A stretch of 64,000 nt of DNA from Amphirosellinia nigrospora (Eukaryota; Ascomycota; Sordariomycetes; Xylariales; Xylariaceae): NCBI GenBank assembly GCA_004123355.1, contig SCHM01000001.1, forward strand, positions 10,736,193 through 10,800,192, read 5' to 3'. Below the pieces are notes generated by a model that worked only from the letters and a program-made list of their open reading frames with translations, had not been told where the DNA came from and ran no database searches. Within the stretch, counting starts at the first letter, position 1; every line of letters begins with the position of its first letter. Of this stretch, positions 38,766 to 50,236 are shown piece by piece. A program made the position numbers and the translations under genes.

Positions 38766-39867
38766 TCATGGAGTGAACACAACAGCAGTCCCCCAAGCGG
38801 TGTGCTTTGCCGCCGCCTCAAACGCCGCCTCATAATCCTCGAGGTTGAACTTTCCGTGTAATTCATGCCCGGCTCCTTTCCCAATTTTCAAAGTTCCTAC
38901 CTCAACCATATTGGCAAGTCTTCTGATCTCCGATCTCGTATACATCCACTTCCCCTTGATCTCCAGACTCTTCAAAATCATCAGAAAATATGGAATGCTG
39001 ATATTTCCGCCCAATCCACCCATGAGAGCAATACGGCCCGCTTTCTTAAGGACATCATGGCGCTTCTGAGGTGAGAGGGCTCATCATGCACTGTGTGAGG
39101 GGTGAAGTCAACAAACGCATCGGCCAATCCAAAGGCTTGGATAGCTTGAGCATCCTTCTCGACATCGCCAGTAATCGTCACCGTCTCGACACGAGGAATT
39201 ATGGACTTGAGCTTGGCTAAAACTTCTTGGTTGCGGCCTAGTGCGATGACACGAGCACCGAGGGCAGATGCCACCTCAACGGCAGCACCACCAAACTGAC
39301 CAGTGGCAGGCCCGACAATGACAGTTTCACCCGCCTTAATATCAACATTAGAGATGGCACCGTAGGCCACGCTAAGCCGTGGGATATGCGTTAGTTCTTC
39401 GATGGAGTAGCCGTGCTTTCCAAGAAGAGCCTCTTCATTTAGAGGGATAGCATTCTCGAGCGGGACGACGGCATGTGTCTGCCAGTAGCCCTCACGCCAC
39501 TCCTCGGCCAACTTCTTAGCATTACTCTCACCACTGTCCATGAGCCCGACTATAATCTCGGCAGTGGAATCATCTCGAGCGGAAGTGAATGGGTCGATCG
39601 CGACGAGCTGGCCCTCTTTGAGCGATACAGCATCGGGCCCAACTGACACGATACGGCCAATGGCGTTATTTCCGAAAACGCTGGGGACGGGGAAAGAAAA
39701 CCCCGGACCTCGTGTGAGACTAAATACCCATAACTAGGGCCAATTATAGAGGCTAAAATCCGGACTACTGCTGAACCCGGAGTAGCCTTGGGAATGTCCC
39801 TCTCTGTGACCTTGAGGTCGGCAGGGGACTTGATGGATTGGATAACAAGAGACTTTGCACTAGCCAT
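38766..39867 (-). CDS. MDR-family zinc-type alcohol dehydrogenase / quinone reductase
   Basis: Single exon of about 367 residues. The N-terminal GroES-like part includes SLVIQSIKSPADLKVTERDI and VFGNNAIGRIVSVGPDA. The Rossmann cofactor domain begins AGETVIVGPATGQFGGAAVE, with the glycine-rich turn and, after ALGARVIALGRN, a position compatible with NADP(H). The second half continues IALMGGLGGNISIPYFL and ends HTAWGTAVVFTP. The catalytic-zinc ligands of classical alcohol dehydrogenases are not evident, which favours a zinc-independent reductase-type member; the substrate is unknown. The frame slips by one base near 39702 (CCCC, one short) and near 39038. With both restored the length is exactly 368 codons including the stop. 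It stands alone between two gene-poor regions. Confidence 0.88.
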
Positions 39868-41234
39868 GATTGCAAATTTAAGTGGGATCAGGCAGTGGTG
39901 ATAGAACTTGGGAATGGGATTTGTGTATGGGGTGTCTGTTTCTGGTAGTCTAGCTGGCTGGTATTACCGTGATTATTCACTGGCTTGATGACTGTCTCGT
40001 TACATCGATTCTATTAGGACTTTCGCCTCTTATATATCGTCGTTGAATCCCTTCTCTTTATTCATCGGTCGGCGATAACTCAACCGACGCCGTCCGGTGT
40101 TACTCAGTAGACGGAGCCGGGGTGAATTGAAGCTCGGATGACCGATACAGCCGTCAATTATCAAATCCTACCGGGGATACACATTACTGCTTTGGGTATC
40201 GCACCGGCGTTGAGTATCGAGTTATCTCCTGAAGCCGATCTTTCCATATTCAGTATGTAATAGTGGGATGAGCGGCTTGGCACGGTGTTAGCTGTCATCT
40301 CGTCTATTTCTTTTCTTTCCTTTCCTCCGGTAAAATCTAATACACCGAACGAGCGCAACTGTCATTCATACGCGCAGTATTCAATAGTAAGACAATTGTT
40401 CTAGCGTGAATTTAAGGAATATCCTTCAAACCTTAACGTGTAGCCGGTGGGTCAATAAGACGTACGCACACTACTTTGTCTTCCAAGTTTATTGAGCCCC
40501 AAACATCCTTGGGTCATGGATATCCCGCCTCCTACATGCGTTGGCATAGTAAGTAGTCATTCGTTATACATAAACCTAGATGCAACTTGTACAAGCGCTA
40601 GTCGGCGGAACTGTGTGTTACTGTTTACCGCGCGGCCTTATGACATTAATATGAGAGCTCTAGGATAGGTTGGCGGCGTGGGCCTTATATAGATAGATGT
40701 AGGTAGTGTTGACGTAAATAGCTGCAATTCGGTTGCTCGGCTGCATGCAGTAAGAAGCAAGAAGTAAATTGGCCTGAGACCTTACCTGCATAAGTATGAA
40801 GTACCAGCCGCTGTACTTATACTGGCCAACATCGAACATCGTGATTACCTAGGTAAATATGTTGATTTGTATCGAATCGGACTTTGCAAGTGTTTGTTTC
40901 GGTGTTTCACAGGCTTGGCTTGTCTACACTAGATAACTCTTAATAGTACGGTAAAAGAAGCATCACAGAGCGCCGATGGTTCAGGTACTATACCTCAACA
41001 CGGTAAAGTGGCCGGCAGGTACGCTGCACTATTGCACCATATCCACTTAGTACCGAGGCACTTACCTACCTAGGTACATGCGGTCGTGGTGGCTCCTTGC
41101 TGTAGCAGGCAGGTAGAGTGGATATGGGATGAATCTAAGATCCGAAGTACCGGACGCTTGCTCGACATTGGCCTAACCTAACTGACACCTCGGAGTTTGG
41201 CTTGCTTGGATCTGGATCTGGGCATTTATTGCTG

Positions 41235-41366
41235 AGCCAAAAGGTAAGAAGAGGTGTACACTGTTTACATAATATGCTTCACACGGCCCACGCGAAACTG
41301 TTTGCAAAACATATACTGTACGACAACTTCCAAATACTGTATTATGTAGTGACATGTTGTAACGCC
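41235..41366 (+). repeat. Diverged direct repeat, copy 1
   Basis: This segment resembles 41765-41904. Shared blocks appear in the same order: GTGTACACTGT (41254), TTCACACGG, then ACTGTACGACAACTTCCAA and GTAGTGACATGTTGT. In one plus-strand frame the end reads LYDNFQILYYVVTCC, close to LYNDFQGQYNYIVTCC in copy 2, so similarity persists at the protein level. Comparison was by eye. Confidence 0.6.
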
Positions 41367-41764
41367 TACAATGACCACCTACACCTTGATAAAACCTTTA
41401 GTTTTGAGTTGGTATTTATATCAGTTGTTTTTTCCTATGTTCAGACGATGTTTCACGTTTTCTTAAGTCATTGATGCTACCTACATGCAGGCAGGGCTGG
41501 ATAGTCTCTTAAGCTTTTTAGACTTAGCCAGGTTTACATGAATTATTTTGTATGCTTAGCCCGCGTTATGTACCTAGCCTAATTCGTCCGTCGATTAAAA
41601 AAAACTCTAATTGCTGATTTATCAGCCAAACCTTAGAATTACACAGAGCATATCTAGCCTAGGTTCTTAATTAAGGTATGATTACATAAGTATTGGGCAG
41701 TACCTAGTCTCAGAAAAAGGAGTATCAGGTACCAGTCGGGGGCCGGCTACCAGCTGCGGTCGAA

Positions 41765-41904
41765 TAGCCGGAAGGCCGAACGTGTACACTGTCTAGAAGC
41801 CACATTTCACACGGTTCCCATCAAGCTACCTAGGTACTTCTGGAACCAAACACTGTACAACGACTTCCAAGGCCAATACAACTACATAGTAACTTGCTGC
41901 CCAC
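41765..41904 (+). repeat. Diverged direct repeat, copy 2
   Basis: Partner of 41235-41366, offset about 530-540 bp. The matching blocks are GTGTACACTGT (41782), TTCACACGG, ACTGTACAACGACTTCCAA and CATAGTAACTTGCTG. The plus-strand frame continues past the repeat for about 35 codons before a stop. Its nature (old tandem duplication, short mobile element or decayed small-protein gene pair) cannot be decided from the window. Confidence 0.6.
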
Positions 41905-42453
41905 CTGGGCACAGCGTCTTCTATTCTCCCATTACTCCCGGACTTATCTACGGGCACACGCCACTTGTTTCCGACCACCGATGGTCCCACGCGAAAGCTG
42001 GAAGCTAATTATCACCTATTACACAAGCTGATGTTGCGCAGCAGACACAGAGTATAGACAGAGTTCATCTTCATTCCTTCTAGACCCTGATGAGGTATTG
42101 CTAGGTAGTATTCCGTTACCATATCCTATTTAATTGTTTCACCCATCCATCCATCCATCTCGCGAGGCCCTCTTCTTGGCGTCTCCCTTTTCTAAAGAAC
42201 TGTCCATTCGCGCTCCTGCGGTGGAGCGCCCATTGTCCGTCCGTCCACCAAGGCGCATCCTGTCTGTCCATCAAGGCGCGGTGCCGTCCATCACCAGGCC
42301 GGCCATTGATGTCGCATCTGCGCTCTGCTTGTTGGAATAGGTAGCTAGCTAGCCATCTTGAGCTTGGTGGCCGGACAGACGAGTGACGGTACTGTCGTTC
42401 GTTTCCAATCGGGGTGTTGGATGTGCGATTAACGCCGAAGCTTCCGCGCCAGG

Positions 42454-44845
42454 ATGGAACGTGCACATCCACCTGCACGTCTGCCACCGGCACTCCCACC
42501 GGCACCCCAGCGACGGCGCCAGCACCAGCAGCAACATCAACATCAGCATCATCGCCAGCACTGCCTCCACCGGGATACCAGACCAGCGTCTTTCGCGCCC
42601 AGCCCACTGAGGGTGCGCAGCGCAAAATCCAGAGGCGCAACCGGCCTCCCGTTAGTTGTCTCTTGTGCCGGACTCGCAAGGTAAGTGGTTTCCGGCACTT
42701 CGACGCCAGGAGGCTCCTTAATTGTGCCGTAGCTTAAACCTTAGTTTAGGTCAAATGTGACCGCCAACAGCCATGCGAGCGGTGCATCAAGAGCGGCGAG
42801 GCCTCATTCTGCGAATATGCCCCGCGTGCTGCTCGTAAGCCTAGAGGTTCTGAACCGCGAACTCAGCCAGACGCTCGCACCAAACCGGAGGCTGGCTCAA
42901 AGCCGGTGCTCCAGGAACGCTTGAGGAAAATTGAGAATATGGTTTTTGAGCTTGTAAATAGTAGCTCCTCCGCAAAACAGTCTCAACCTAGCTTAGATCA
43001 CCAGAACGGCACCGAGAGCAGCTTTGATTCAAGCCCACTCCCAATTCTAGGGGGGCCAAGTGTCCCTACACACGCCAGCACCCAGCTTGGCGAGTCCAAC
43101 TATGTCGGTACTACACACTGGGCATCTATTTTGGAAGGCATCCACGATATCCAGGGTATACTCGATGCTGACGCCGACACTCACACTTCGCCGACCCCAT
43201 CATCCCCAACGTTGAGCTACAATCGGTCTGGGGATTGTCCGGGCTTCATGTATGGCAAGGGCGAAATGATCACCCACCAGCAAGCCGTGGCACGGTTGCC
43301 AGGACACCAAACCGATCGACTTATCTTGCTATACTTCAAGCATAGATTTACTACCGCACCTTATATCCACGCACCAAAATTTCAGAGAGAATATGATAGC
43401 TTTTGGAGGGATATTACATCCGTAAGCCTCCTTTGGATTAGCTGCCTGGCCTCCATATTGTGGATTGCCACCTCGATTGCTCTGGAAAAAGGTGACGGCG
43501 ACGTGTCTGATCCTCCTCGGCCTGAGCAATTAGGCGAACTGGCGATTGATTGTCTACACGCTGGCAATTTTTTAAAAGGTGGCCCCTACTCAATCGAGGC
43601 CCTCCTCCTGAACGGCTACACCGAAATGACGAGCAAACATTTGGTTGATGCTAACCTTTGGGTTAAGTTTGGGTTAACTACGAGGCTTGCTCAACGTCTG
43701 GGATATCATCGTGATCCCAAACATCTCTCGAATATTACGCCATTTGAAGGTGAGCTGCGACGCAGGACATGGTCCTTCATTGAAGTATTTGACGTCATCT
43801 TTTCATTCCAACAAGGCGTGCCACCAATTATCAGAGATGACGAATGCGACACTGAGTCCCCAGCGAACCTTTACGACACAGACTTCAATGAGGAGGTGAT
43901 GGTACCCACCACCGCGGCCGGCCTCGGAGCCAACATCGACACTTTATCTCTGTATCAAATCTAAACTTGGTCGGATACTTCGTCGCGTTCTTCGGCTAAC
44001 ATTAATTAAGCCACCTGCGTACGAAGAGGTCACCAAACTGAACTATGAGCTTCAAACTTATTACAAGCAGGTCCCACTACCCCTGCAAATAAAGCCTATT
44101 CGCTCATACAGCTTCACCGACCAGACTTCCGATATTATGCATCGTCTAATGCTTGAGATGATGTACCAGAGAAGTTTATGTGTCTTAAACCGCCCATATC
44201 TAAATCGAGAAAAGGATAACCCAGAGTGTGAACCATCTCGTAGAATCTGTCGAGATGCTGCGTTAAGGATCTTAGACCTCCATGCCGAATATGAGGAGGA
44301 GAGCAAATACGGTGGTCGGATGTATGAGGATAAATATCTCCTCGCTTCACTGACTGTGCATGACTTCTTGATCGCATCCATGATATTATGCCTAGATCTT
44401 ACAGAAAATCCTTCTAGCAGGTAAACACCAATTGACCGAATACAGTCTAGCCATCCTGCTAACTTACCTTAGCCCCGAAGATAGACTAAGGAAACTGCAG
44501 GCCTTAGGGACATCATACAAGATATGGTCTGAGCGGAAAAATGCATCACAAGAGGCGGCACATGCGACGCGGGTAGTAGGCGCAATTCTGAGGAAGGTAT
44601 CAATGCAAGATGCGAAAAATCCACCACATCCTCCACAAGTCGACGTTAGAGGCGGTTCCCTTGCCAGGTTATTGAACAATGACGCTCAGACACCGCCATC
44701 ATTGACTAGCTCATACGACCAGTCTCTGCTTATTCCAGCGATGGATTTCTCCTTCGACTTCGTAGACACTGCACCAATTGACAGTGTCCTGAAAGAACCT
44801 AATGTAGTTGATTGGGCATGTCTTACCTTTGTATTTCTTCGTTGA
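42454..44845 (+). CDS. Zn2Cys6 transcription factor with fungal_trans domain
   Basis: A nuclear regulator. After a Pro/Ala/Thr-rich N-terminus, the binuclear cluster reads SCLLCRTRKVKC then DRQQPCERCIKSGEASFC (C-x2-C-x6-C-x5-C-x2-C-x8-C). It is interrupted by a 69-bp intron (42681-42749) just before the third Cys. A basic linker and a short coiled segment (LQERLRKIENMVFELV) follow. The middle homology domain contains LILLYFKHRFTTAPYIH, LWVKFGLTTRLAQRLGYHRD and RRRTWSFIEVFDVIFSFQQG. The C-terminal part includes MHRLMLEMMYQRSLCVLNRP and LQALGTSYKIWSERKNAS. One-base frame changes occur near 43905 and near 44420, plus probably one in the N-terminal low-complexity segment, so the ATG at 42454 is tentative. 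The last exon boundary is uncertain; a GT-AG pair ending at the CACAG near 44870 could add a short terminal exon. Targets are unknown. Confidence 0.85.
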
Positions 44846-46217
44846 GTTTTTGTTGTTAACTCTGTCACAGAACCTGATCGATCATGTCCTCCTGGATCGG
44901 CCGGAGAGCACCTATCGTCCTTCCGCCTATTAAAGAACGAAGTGGTCAGAAGGGAAAAAAGGAAAAGGAAAAGGAAGAAGGCGGGATTAGGCGCAAAAGA
45001 AAGGCGGTTGCTACGAAACTGTGACATGTCCCATACTTAAGGTAATTTGTTGTTACGCGAAGACCTCAAACACCATCGTGGTGGACTAATCTAAACTATA
45101 TACAGAGAGCTCTTCGTTTAGCTCTTTAAGCCTTGCTGCAGGAACAACCTGCAATATTCATGATGAATTCTCCTTCGCACGCAACACGGCCACGAGTAAC
45201 ACAACAGTACAGATTTAACACCCGGCCGACACTTCTATACGCTCCAATATCAGTGAAGTCAGTCGTTCACTGAGTATTCGGATTGCGCTGGTGAGTCGAC
45301 GATGACGTGGATGATACCTATTAAAGTTGCCTGAAGAGGTCTAAACACCTCCGCAGGCTTACACTAGATATAAATGATAATATGTTAGTACATCGCATTG
45401 CTAGATGTCTGAGCATTGCTTCTACGCCCGACAAGATAGACTTATTATACATTAAAACGGCATGGCGAGACTTCGTGTGTATGACAACCATCATTTGTGA
45501 AAACGACTTGCGAGTTAGAATGTAGCCCAGTCATGCTGTGTTAGCGAACAAGCCAAGGGTATGGTAGTAGCAAAGGTAGATTCAGACTTATCATAATGAA
45601 TATTGGTCTCCTCTTTGTGAAATGTCATGATATGCACCTATATCTTACTTGTAATATCTCTGCTGCTACTACTCTACAGAGAAATAGTAATCAATTCATG
45701 AAGACTTTGACAGGGGTCATTGGAGGCAGACTTAAAGAAATAGCTGTTGTCTTTGGAGCTCTTTCTTCTTTCTTTTTCTTTTCAATTTTTCTTATTATGA
45801 ATTATTCCTTTTCCTAGTCTTCATATCATTACTAATTAACGATTGCTCGTTGCCGGAATATCCTTATGCTCGAGTACAACGTCTGTGATCCTTACTGTTG
45901 TAGCGAAGTGCTCAAAACACCTCGCACAGAATGTCCTTTGGTCAGAAGCAGAAGAAGACGGAGCTGGTGGAGTGTCCCATGAGACACTGCGTAGACCGAG
46001 GTTTCAGATGAATCTCGGGGCCAAAGTCTAGAGCTACAGAGGATCCTCGTGCTGGTCGTATTCGAGAGGTGCCTTGTTGATGTACGGGAGTATCAAACCG
46101 CTCCTCTTAAAACACAGTCTTCCCTGATTCCTCTTTTACGACTCTAGCTAGCCAACTTTCCGTCATTTTTATGAACGATTGTTCGTGGCTCTTGAGCTTG
46201 AAGGGAGGGTGGGGAGT
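44846..46217. other. Intergenic
   Basis: Downstream of the transcription factor. It contains polypurine runs (44945-45005) and T-rich runs (45765-45800) but no recognisable gene. Confidence 0.45.
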
Positions 46218-46733
46218 TCAGTGCGTGTTGTGGCCTTGTGTCTGCATGTCAGTGCTGTTTGAACAATCGGAGAATTTAAGTGAGCAATACGTAGGCTTTT
46301 GGAATATCCTGCAGCAATGGATGTGGGAGAAGTTCCATCCCCGAGTTTTTGACGGATGCAAGGCGAAGACTGCCTTATTTGCTTTCGTGCAAGATAGAGC
46401 GGTTTCCGTACCGTTACTGTCTATCACGTGGAGCGTAGGGAAGGGCGATTGGGCCGACGCAGGTTCGACATGATCATGAGTAACCGCCGCTCCTTTCCCC
46501 TCTTGGCCGTTAAGGTCGCTGCTAGCGGTGGAACGGCTCTGTTTCTTATTACCGTTGGTACTGTTGGGAGATGAGCCATTGTTGTTGACACTCTCATTGT
46601 TGTCAGGTTCCTGCTCCTTTAGGCGAATCCGAATCCGATTGCGCCGTAGACCGCGAACTGCAGCTGCAGCTTCTTGCTCATGTCCTGGAAGGGTAGGGTG
46701 TTCCTGGTCTTTGGCTGGGCATCTGGGAGGCAT
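46218..46733 (-). CDS. Hypothetical protein, doubtful
   Basis: An uninterrupted frame of 171 residues starts at an ATG at 46733 (MPPRCPAKDQ). It has Arg-, Gln- and Asn/Ser-rich disordered stretches (RRNRIRIRLKEQEP, NNESVNNNGSSPNSTNGN). I recognise no domain, signal peptide or membrane segment. The composition is compatible with a small disordered fungal protein, but a chance frame cannot be excluded, and the C-terminal third (from about residue 95) looks less coding-like. It has no informative neighbours. Confidence 0.3.
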   Translation of the reverse strand: MPPRCPAKDQEHPTLPGHEQEAAAAVRGLRRNRIRIRLKEQEPDNNESVNNNGSSPNSTNGNKKQSRSTASSDLNGQEGKGAAVTHDHVEPASAQSPFPTLHVIDSNGTETALSCTKANKAVFALHPSKTRGWNFSHIHCCRIFQKPTYCSLKFSDCSNSTDMQTQGHNTH

Positions 46734-47549
46734 GATTTCTGTGAACGATGAGGACAGCTCGGTGCTGCCCGGTGCGCAAGTCGGAGCTTTACTCGCAGGT
46801 ATGTTGCACAGATGATAATGAACAAGTTGTGACGAGGAGTGCACTAAATACAGAGCAAACACTGAAGCTTGATCGGGAGGAAGTGTTTCAAGAAGGACAA
46901 GCCCGGACTTTGGTGGGCGAAGATGGCGTATAGGAGTATGTTGCGAGGTACAAGCGAATGTGGTTTTGGAGAGTCTTGTGCAATAAGTGTTTATGACTTA
47001 CTTATATCAGACTTCTGACAGAGTGCGCCCTTGAACTAGGTATGTTAGCGTGGTAAGGCTCGGATGTGGTAATAAATATGACTTACAAACTGACGGTTAT
47101 TCGGATCCAGTCGTAGAGCATAAACAGGATGGCGATTGTAGGAGAGTATCTAAGAAGAACACGCTTATTGATTTTACATATTTGGTAACTACTTGAACTT
47201 ACAATCATAAATGGTACTCCAAGTAAAACTGGCTCGTTAGATACATGGCCCCTGGTCCTTTCTATATTTATAAAAATACAGTTTACTTGAAGTGTAACTG
47301 TTCGCTTCAGCATTACTTGCCTTTTACTGATGTTGAGCTCTGACCAATGAGGAGGGGGGGGGCTTAGTTGAGGATTCATCTCCCCTCCAAACATCAGCAT
47401 TAGCGTGATACTTAAGTAAACCAACATTAACTCGAAGTTCTGGAGCGAGCCTCAAAAGAACCGTGAATCAGTGCGAGCCGGTGACGACCCTATCACTATT
47501 GATAGAGCAGCATGCTCAATCGCTGAGCTCACGGCGCCATATTTTGACG
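46734..47549. other. Intergenic, promoter side of the 2OG oxygenase
   Basis: Separates the doubtful minus-strand gene from the oxygenase start. There is a G run near 47350. No coding sequence is recognised. Confidence 0.45.
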
Positions 47550-48967
47550 ATGGCGACACCCAACTTTATCCCAGTAGTGGACATGGGCTCGTGGTCTAAG
47601 GGGTCAGCTACTGATCGAATACGTGTTGCATCCGAGCTTACGGACGCCTGCCGTCGCGTAGGCTTTGTCTACATAATTAATCATGGAGTTCCGGCCGACT
47701 TACTAGAGGAAGCCTTTGCTTGGTCGCAAAGCTTGTTCAGTTTACCGCTCGCGAAAAAGATGCTTGCTCCTCACCCGCCAGGTACTTATCACACCCTCAT
47801 GACATGTTAGCTTTAGGACAAAGTTGAGTGGATTAACCCCAATACATAGGACCGAGTGTCCACAGGGGATATTCATGGCCGGGCTTAGAAAAGGTATCAC
47901 AGACCATTTACGCGGACAGGGAAGACAAGCAGGTCGAGGACAGAAAGATCCACGATGTCAAGGTTTGTACCCCTTTCCCCTATCACTTAATTCATTATCC
48001 TCATACGGATACTGGGATAGGAAAGCTACGAGGTCGGCAGCGAAGAGCTTACTCAGCAGCCGAATGTCTGGTTGCCAGAGGACGTGCTTCCGGGCTTTCG
48101 TGAATTCACGACGAAGTTCTACTGGCGATGTTTCGATGTCGCTAAGGAGCTGCTGCGAGCCATCGCTCTGGGCATCGGGCTTGATGATGAGGAGTTCCTA
48201 CTGCGCTTCCATAGTGGTGTGAATAATCAGCTTCGACTGCTACATTATCCACCGGTGGAGGCCGAGAGATTGAAGAGTAATGAGGTTGCCCGTGAGTTGC
48301 TGGCCTACCTTTATTTTTGCTTCCTATCGATCGGAAATCGCGCTATTGGATATGCCACGATTAGTCTGCTTGACTCAATAATACCGGCCTCGTGGCGTTA
48401 CACTCTATCCTCGATTCCGTGATACAGATGGATGAACCTAATCAAAGAGCGAATCTAACAAGACTGCTGCAGGAATGCCTGCCCACTCCGATTGGGGCAC
48501 AATAACGATGCTTTTCCAAGACCAAAGCGGAGGTCTCCAAGTCGAAGACCCGAATCAACAGGGCCACTTCGTCAACGCGACGCCCATCACTAACTCCCTG
48601 ATAATGAATGTGGGGGATTTATTGATGAGATGGAGTAATGGTTTGTTAACCGGCCCCCTCATGAACCATTACGAACTTCCCGCTCCGACCTAAGGTTTCA
48701 AGATCACCAATTCGGGGACTGACACTTGGCGTAGACTATCTAAAATCGACACTTCATCGGGTTACGCTCCCTCCTCCACCGCCAGATGGTGGCACAGAGC
48801 CTTCGATAGCGCTCTCGCGGTATTCGATCCCGTACTTCGTAGCCCCGGACCCGACAGCGGTAATCGAGTGCTTATCTGCATGCGCGGACGCCCAGAATCC
48901 GCCTCGATACCAACCAATAACGCAAGAGGAGTATCGGAGCATGCGAGCGAGGGGGCAGTACCTCTAA
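47550..48967 (+). CDS. 2-oxoglutarate/Fe(II)-dependent oxygenase (isopenicillin-N-synthase-like)
   Basis: Five exons: 47550-47781, 47850-47962, 48021-48291, 48473-48640 and 48735-48967. They total exactly 339 codons with no frame break. The N-terminal DIOX_N domain reads IPVVDMGSW, then RRVGFVYIINHGVPADLLE, with the family signature HRGYSWPGLEKVSQ. The catalytic jelly-roll shows MPAHSDWGTITMLFQDQ (iron ligands H210 and D212), LKSTLHRVTLPPP (third ligand H269) and the 2-oxoglutarate-binding R-x-S in LSRYSIPYF (R290, S292). All residues needed for catalysis are present. Fungal members hydroxylate, desaturate or ring-close small molecules, often in secondary metabolism, or act on nucleobases and hormones; the substrate is unknown. 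The start ATG at 47550 is preferred because upstream in-frame sequence contains no ATG. The third intron is unusually long (181 bp). Confidence 0.93.
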
Positions 48968-50236
48968 ATCCCTCGTGCTGGTTTGGCTTGCTTCGTGTGA
49001 AGAAAGAATCTTGGACCAAAGGCGAGAAATGAGATGACGACCTCTTTTCTTGTCAGATTGAGCCCTGCTGTTGCCTAGTCTCAGGTAGCTAGGTTCGTAT
49101 AATATTACGAAAATGACACCCGTATTGATAGTTGTACTTCATGTTTCCTTTCCCCTTCCCCTGCCACCTGTACAGAATCCTAATAAACCAAACCAACACT
49201 TATGGCGTGTGCTGTCGGACTGCGTCTCATCCAGTGGTACTCGTTTCTACGACGTAATCACGAGATTCGCATTTCGACCTGAGGAACCTTCTAACAACCT
49301 GAATTGTCGAATTCCTACCCGGGGTAGTCAAGGAGCAGAACCCCATATGGCTTAAAGTTTGAAGTTTCTCAGCTTCCAATACCAAAGTACAATCCTATTC
49401 ACGGCAATGGAATATCCCGTGATAGTGGGGCAATGGCTAAGTTGCCGCCCTTTCCAACTCCCCAATCAATCCCAGTTTTCGATTTAAGCGCCTGGCTATA
49501 TCTAAGTAGCTCTCCCTTCGCCTGGACCTAGGTTGGCTCTAGTAGCGTGCCTTGAAATTTTCGACTTCACATGTCTCCCGATATGACTGTGACACAAGAG
49601 CTTACTCTCTACCTATCTACAGATAAACTTCAGCCATTTAGGAGCATCTATGATACCTTATGTGGTTAGAGAAGATAGAACATGATTGGCTCAAAGCTGA
49701 AATATGTTGTAGACGCTGATTGGTGCATGCTGAACGGGATCTAGACTGCAGGTGGGGTTGGCGGCTGCAAGCTGAAATTAGAACAGACGTATGCAAGAGG
49801 CACCTCGATGATCCCAAGACCCTAAGACTGGGGAAATACGGTGGCGTCTAGCACACCTCAACGTACAGTACTTTTAGGTAAATTTCAATCAATCAATCAG
49901 TCAATACAGCCATATCGTGCACTGGGAGGCCTTCTTCAATACGTCTACTGAACGCGGTTGTACGCGAAGAAATTATAGTATTGGATCTAGCAATCGGTAA
50001 GCAGTGCGGGGCATCCATGTCTTTCTGAGCATCGTCCCCTCTTCCGTCTTGACGGCGAGGCAAGCTTCGGCCAGCCTGACCATGACTCCGTCGCCTTTGA
50101 TGAACAGGAGCTAACGCGATGTCGGCAGTTTCTGGCACTTTGTTTGAATTTTAGCAGTGAAGTGAAACGGAACTCGAATAGAACTCGCATCGAAGCAACT
50201 GAAATTCGATCGTCTATCGACACGAACCCGACATCC
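48968..50236. other. Intergenic
   Basis: Between the 2OG oxygenase stop and the AIM24 start. Short frames on both strands show no recognisable domain. No repeats stand out. Confidence 0.45.

Larger units (their letters stand above)
39868..42453. other. Intergenic with a diverged duplicated segment
   Basis: Upstream region of the MDR gene and of the following transcription factor. It contains two related segments (annotated separately), several TAGGTACCTA words (about 40851, 41062, 41829) and a CATC tetranucleotide tract near 42143-42160. No complete gene is recognised. Confidence 0.45.
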
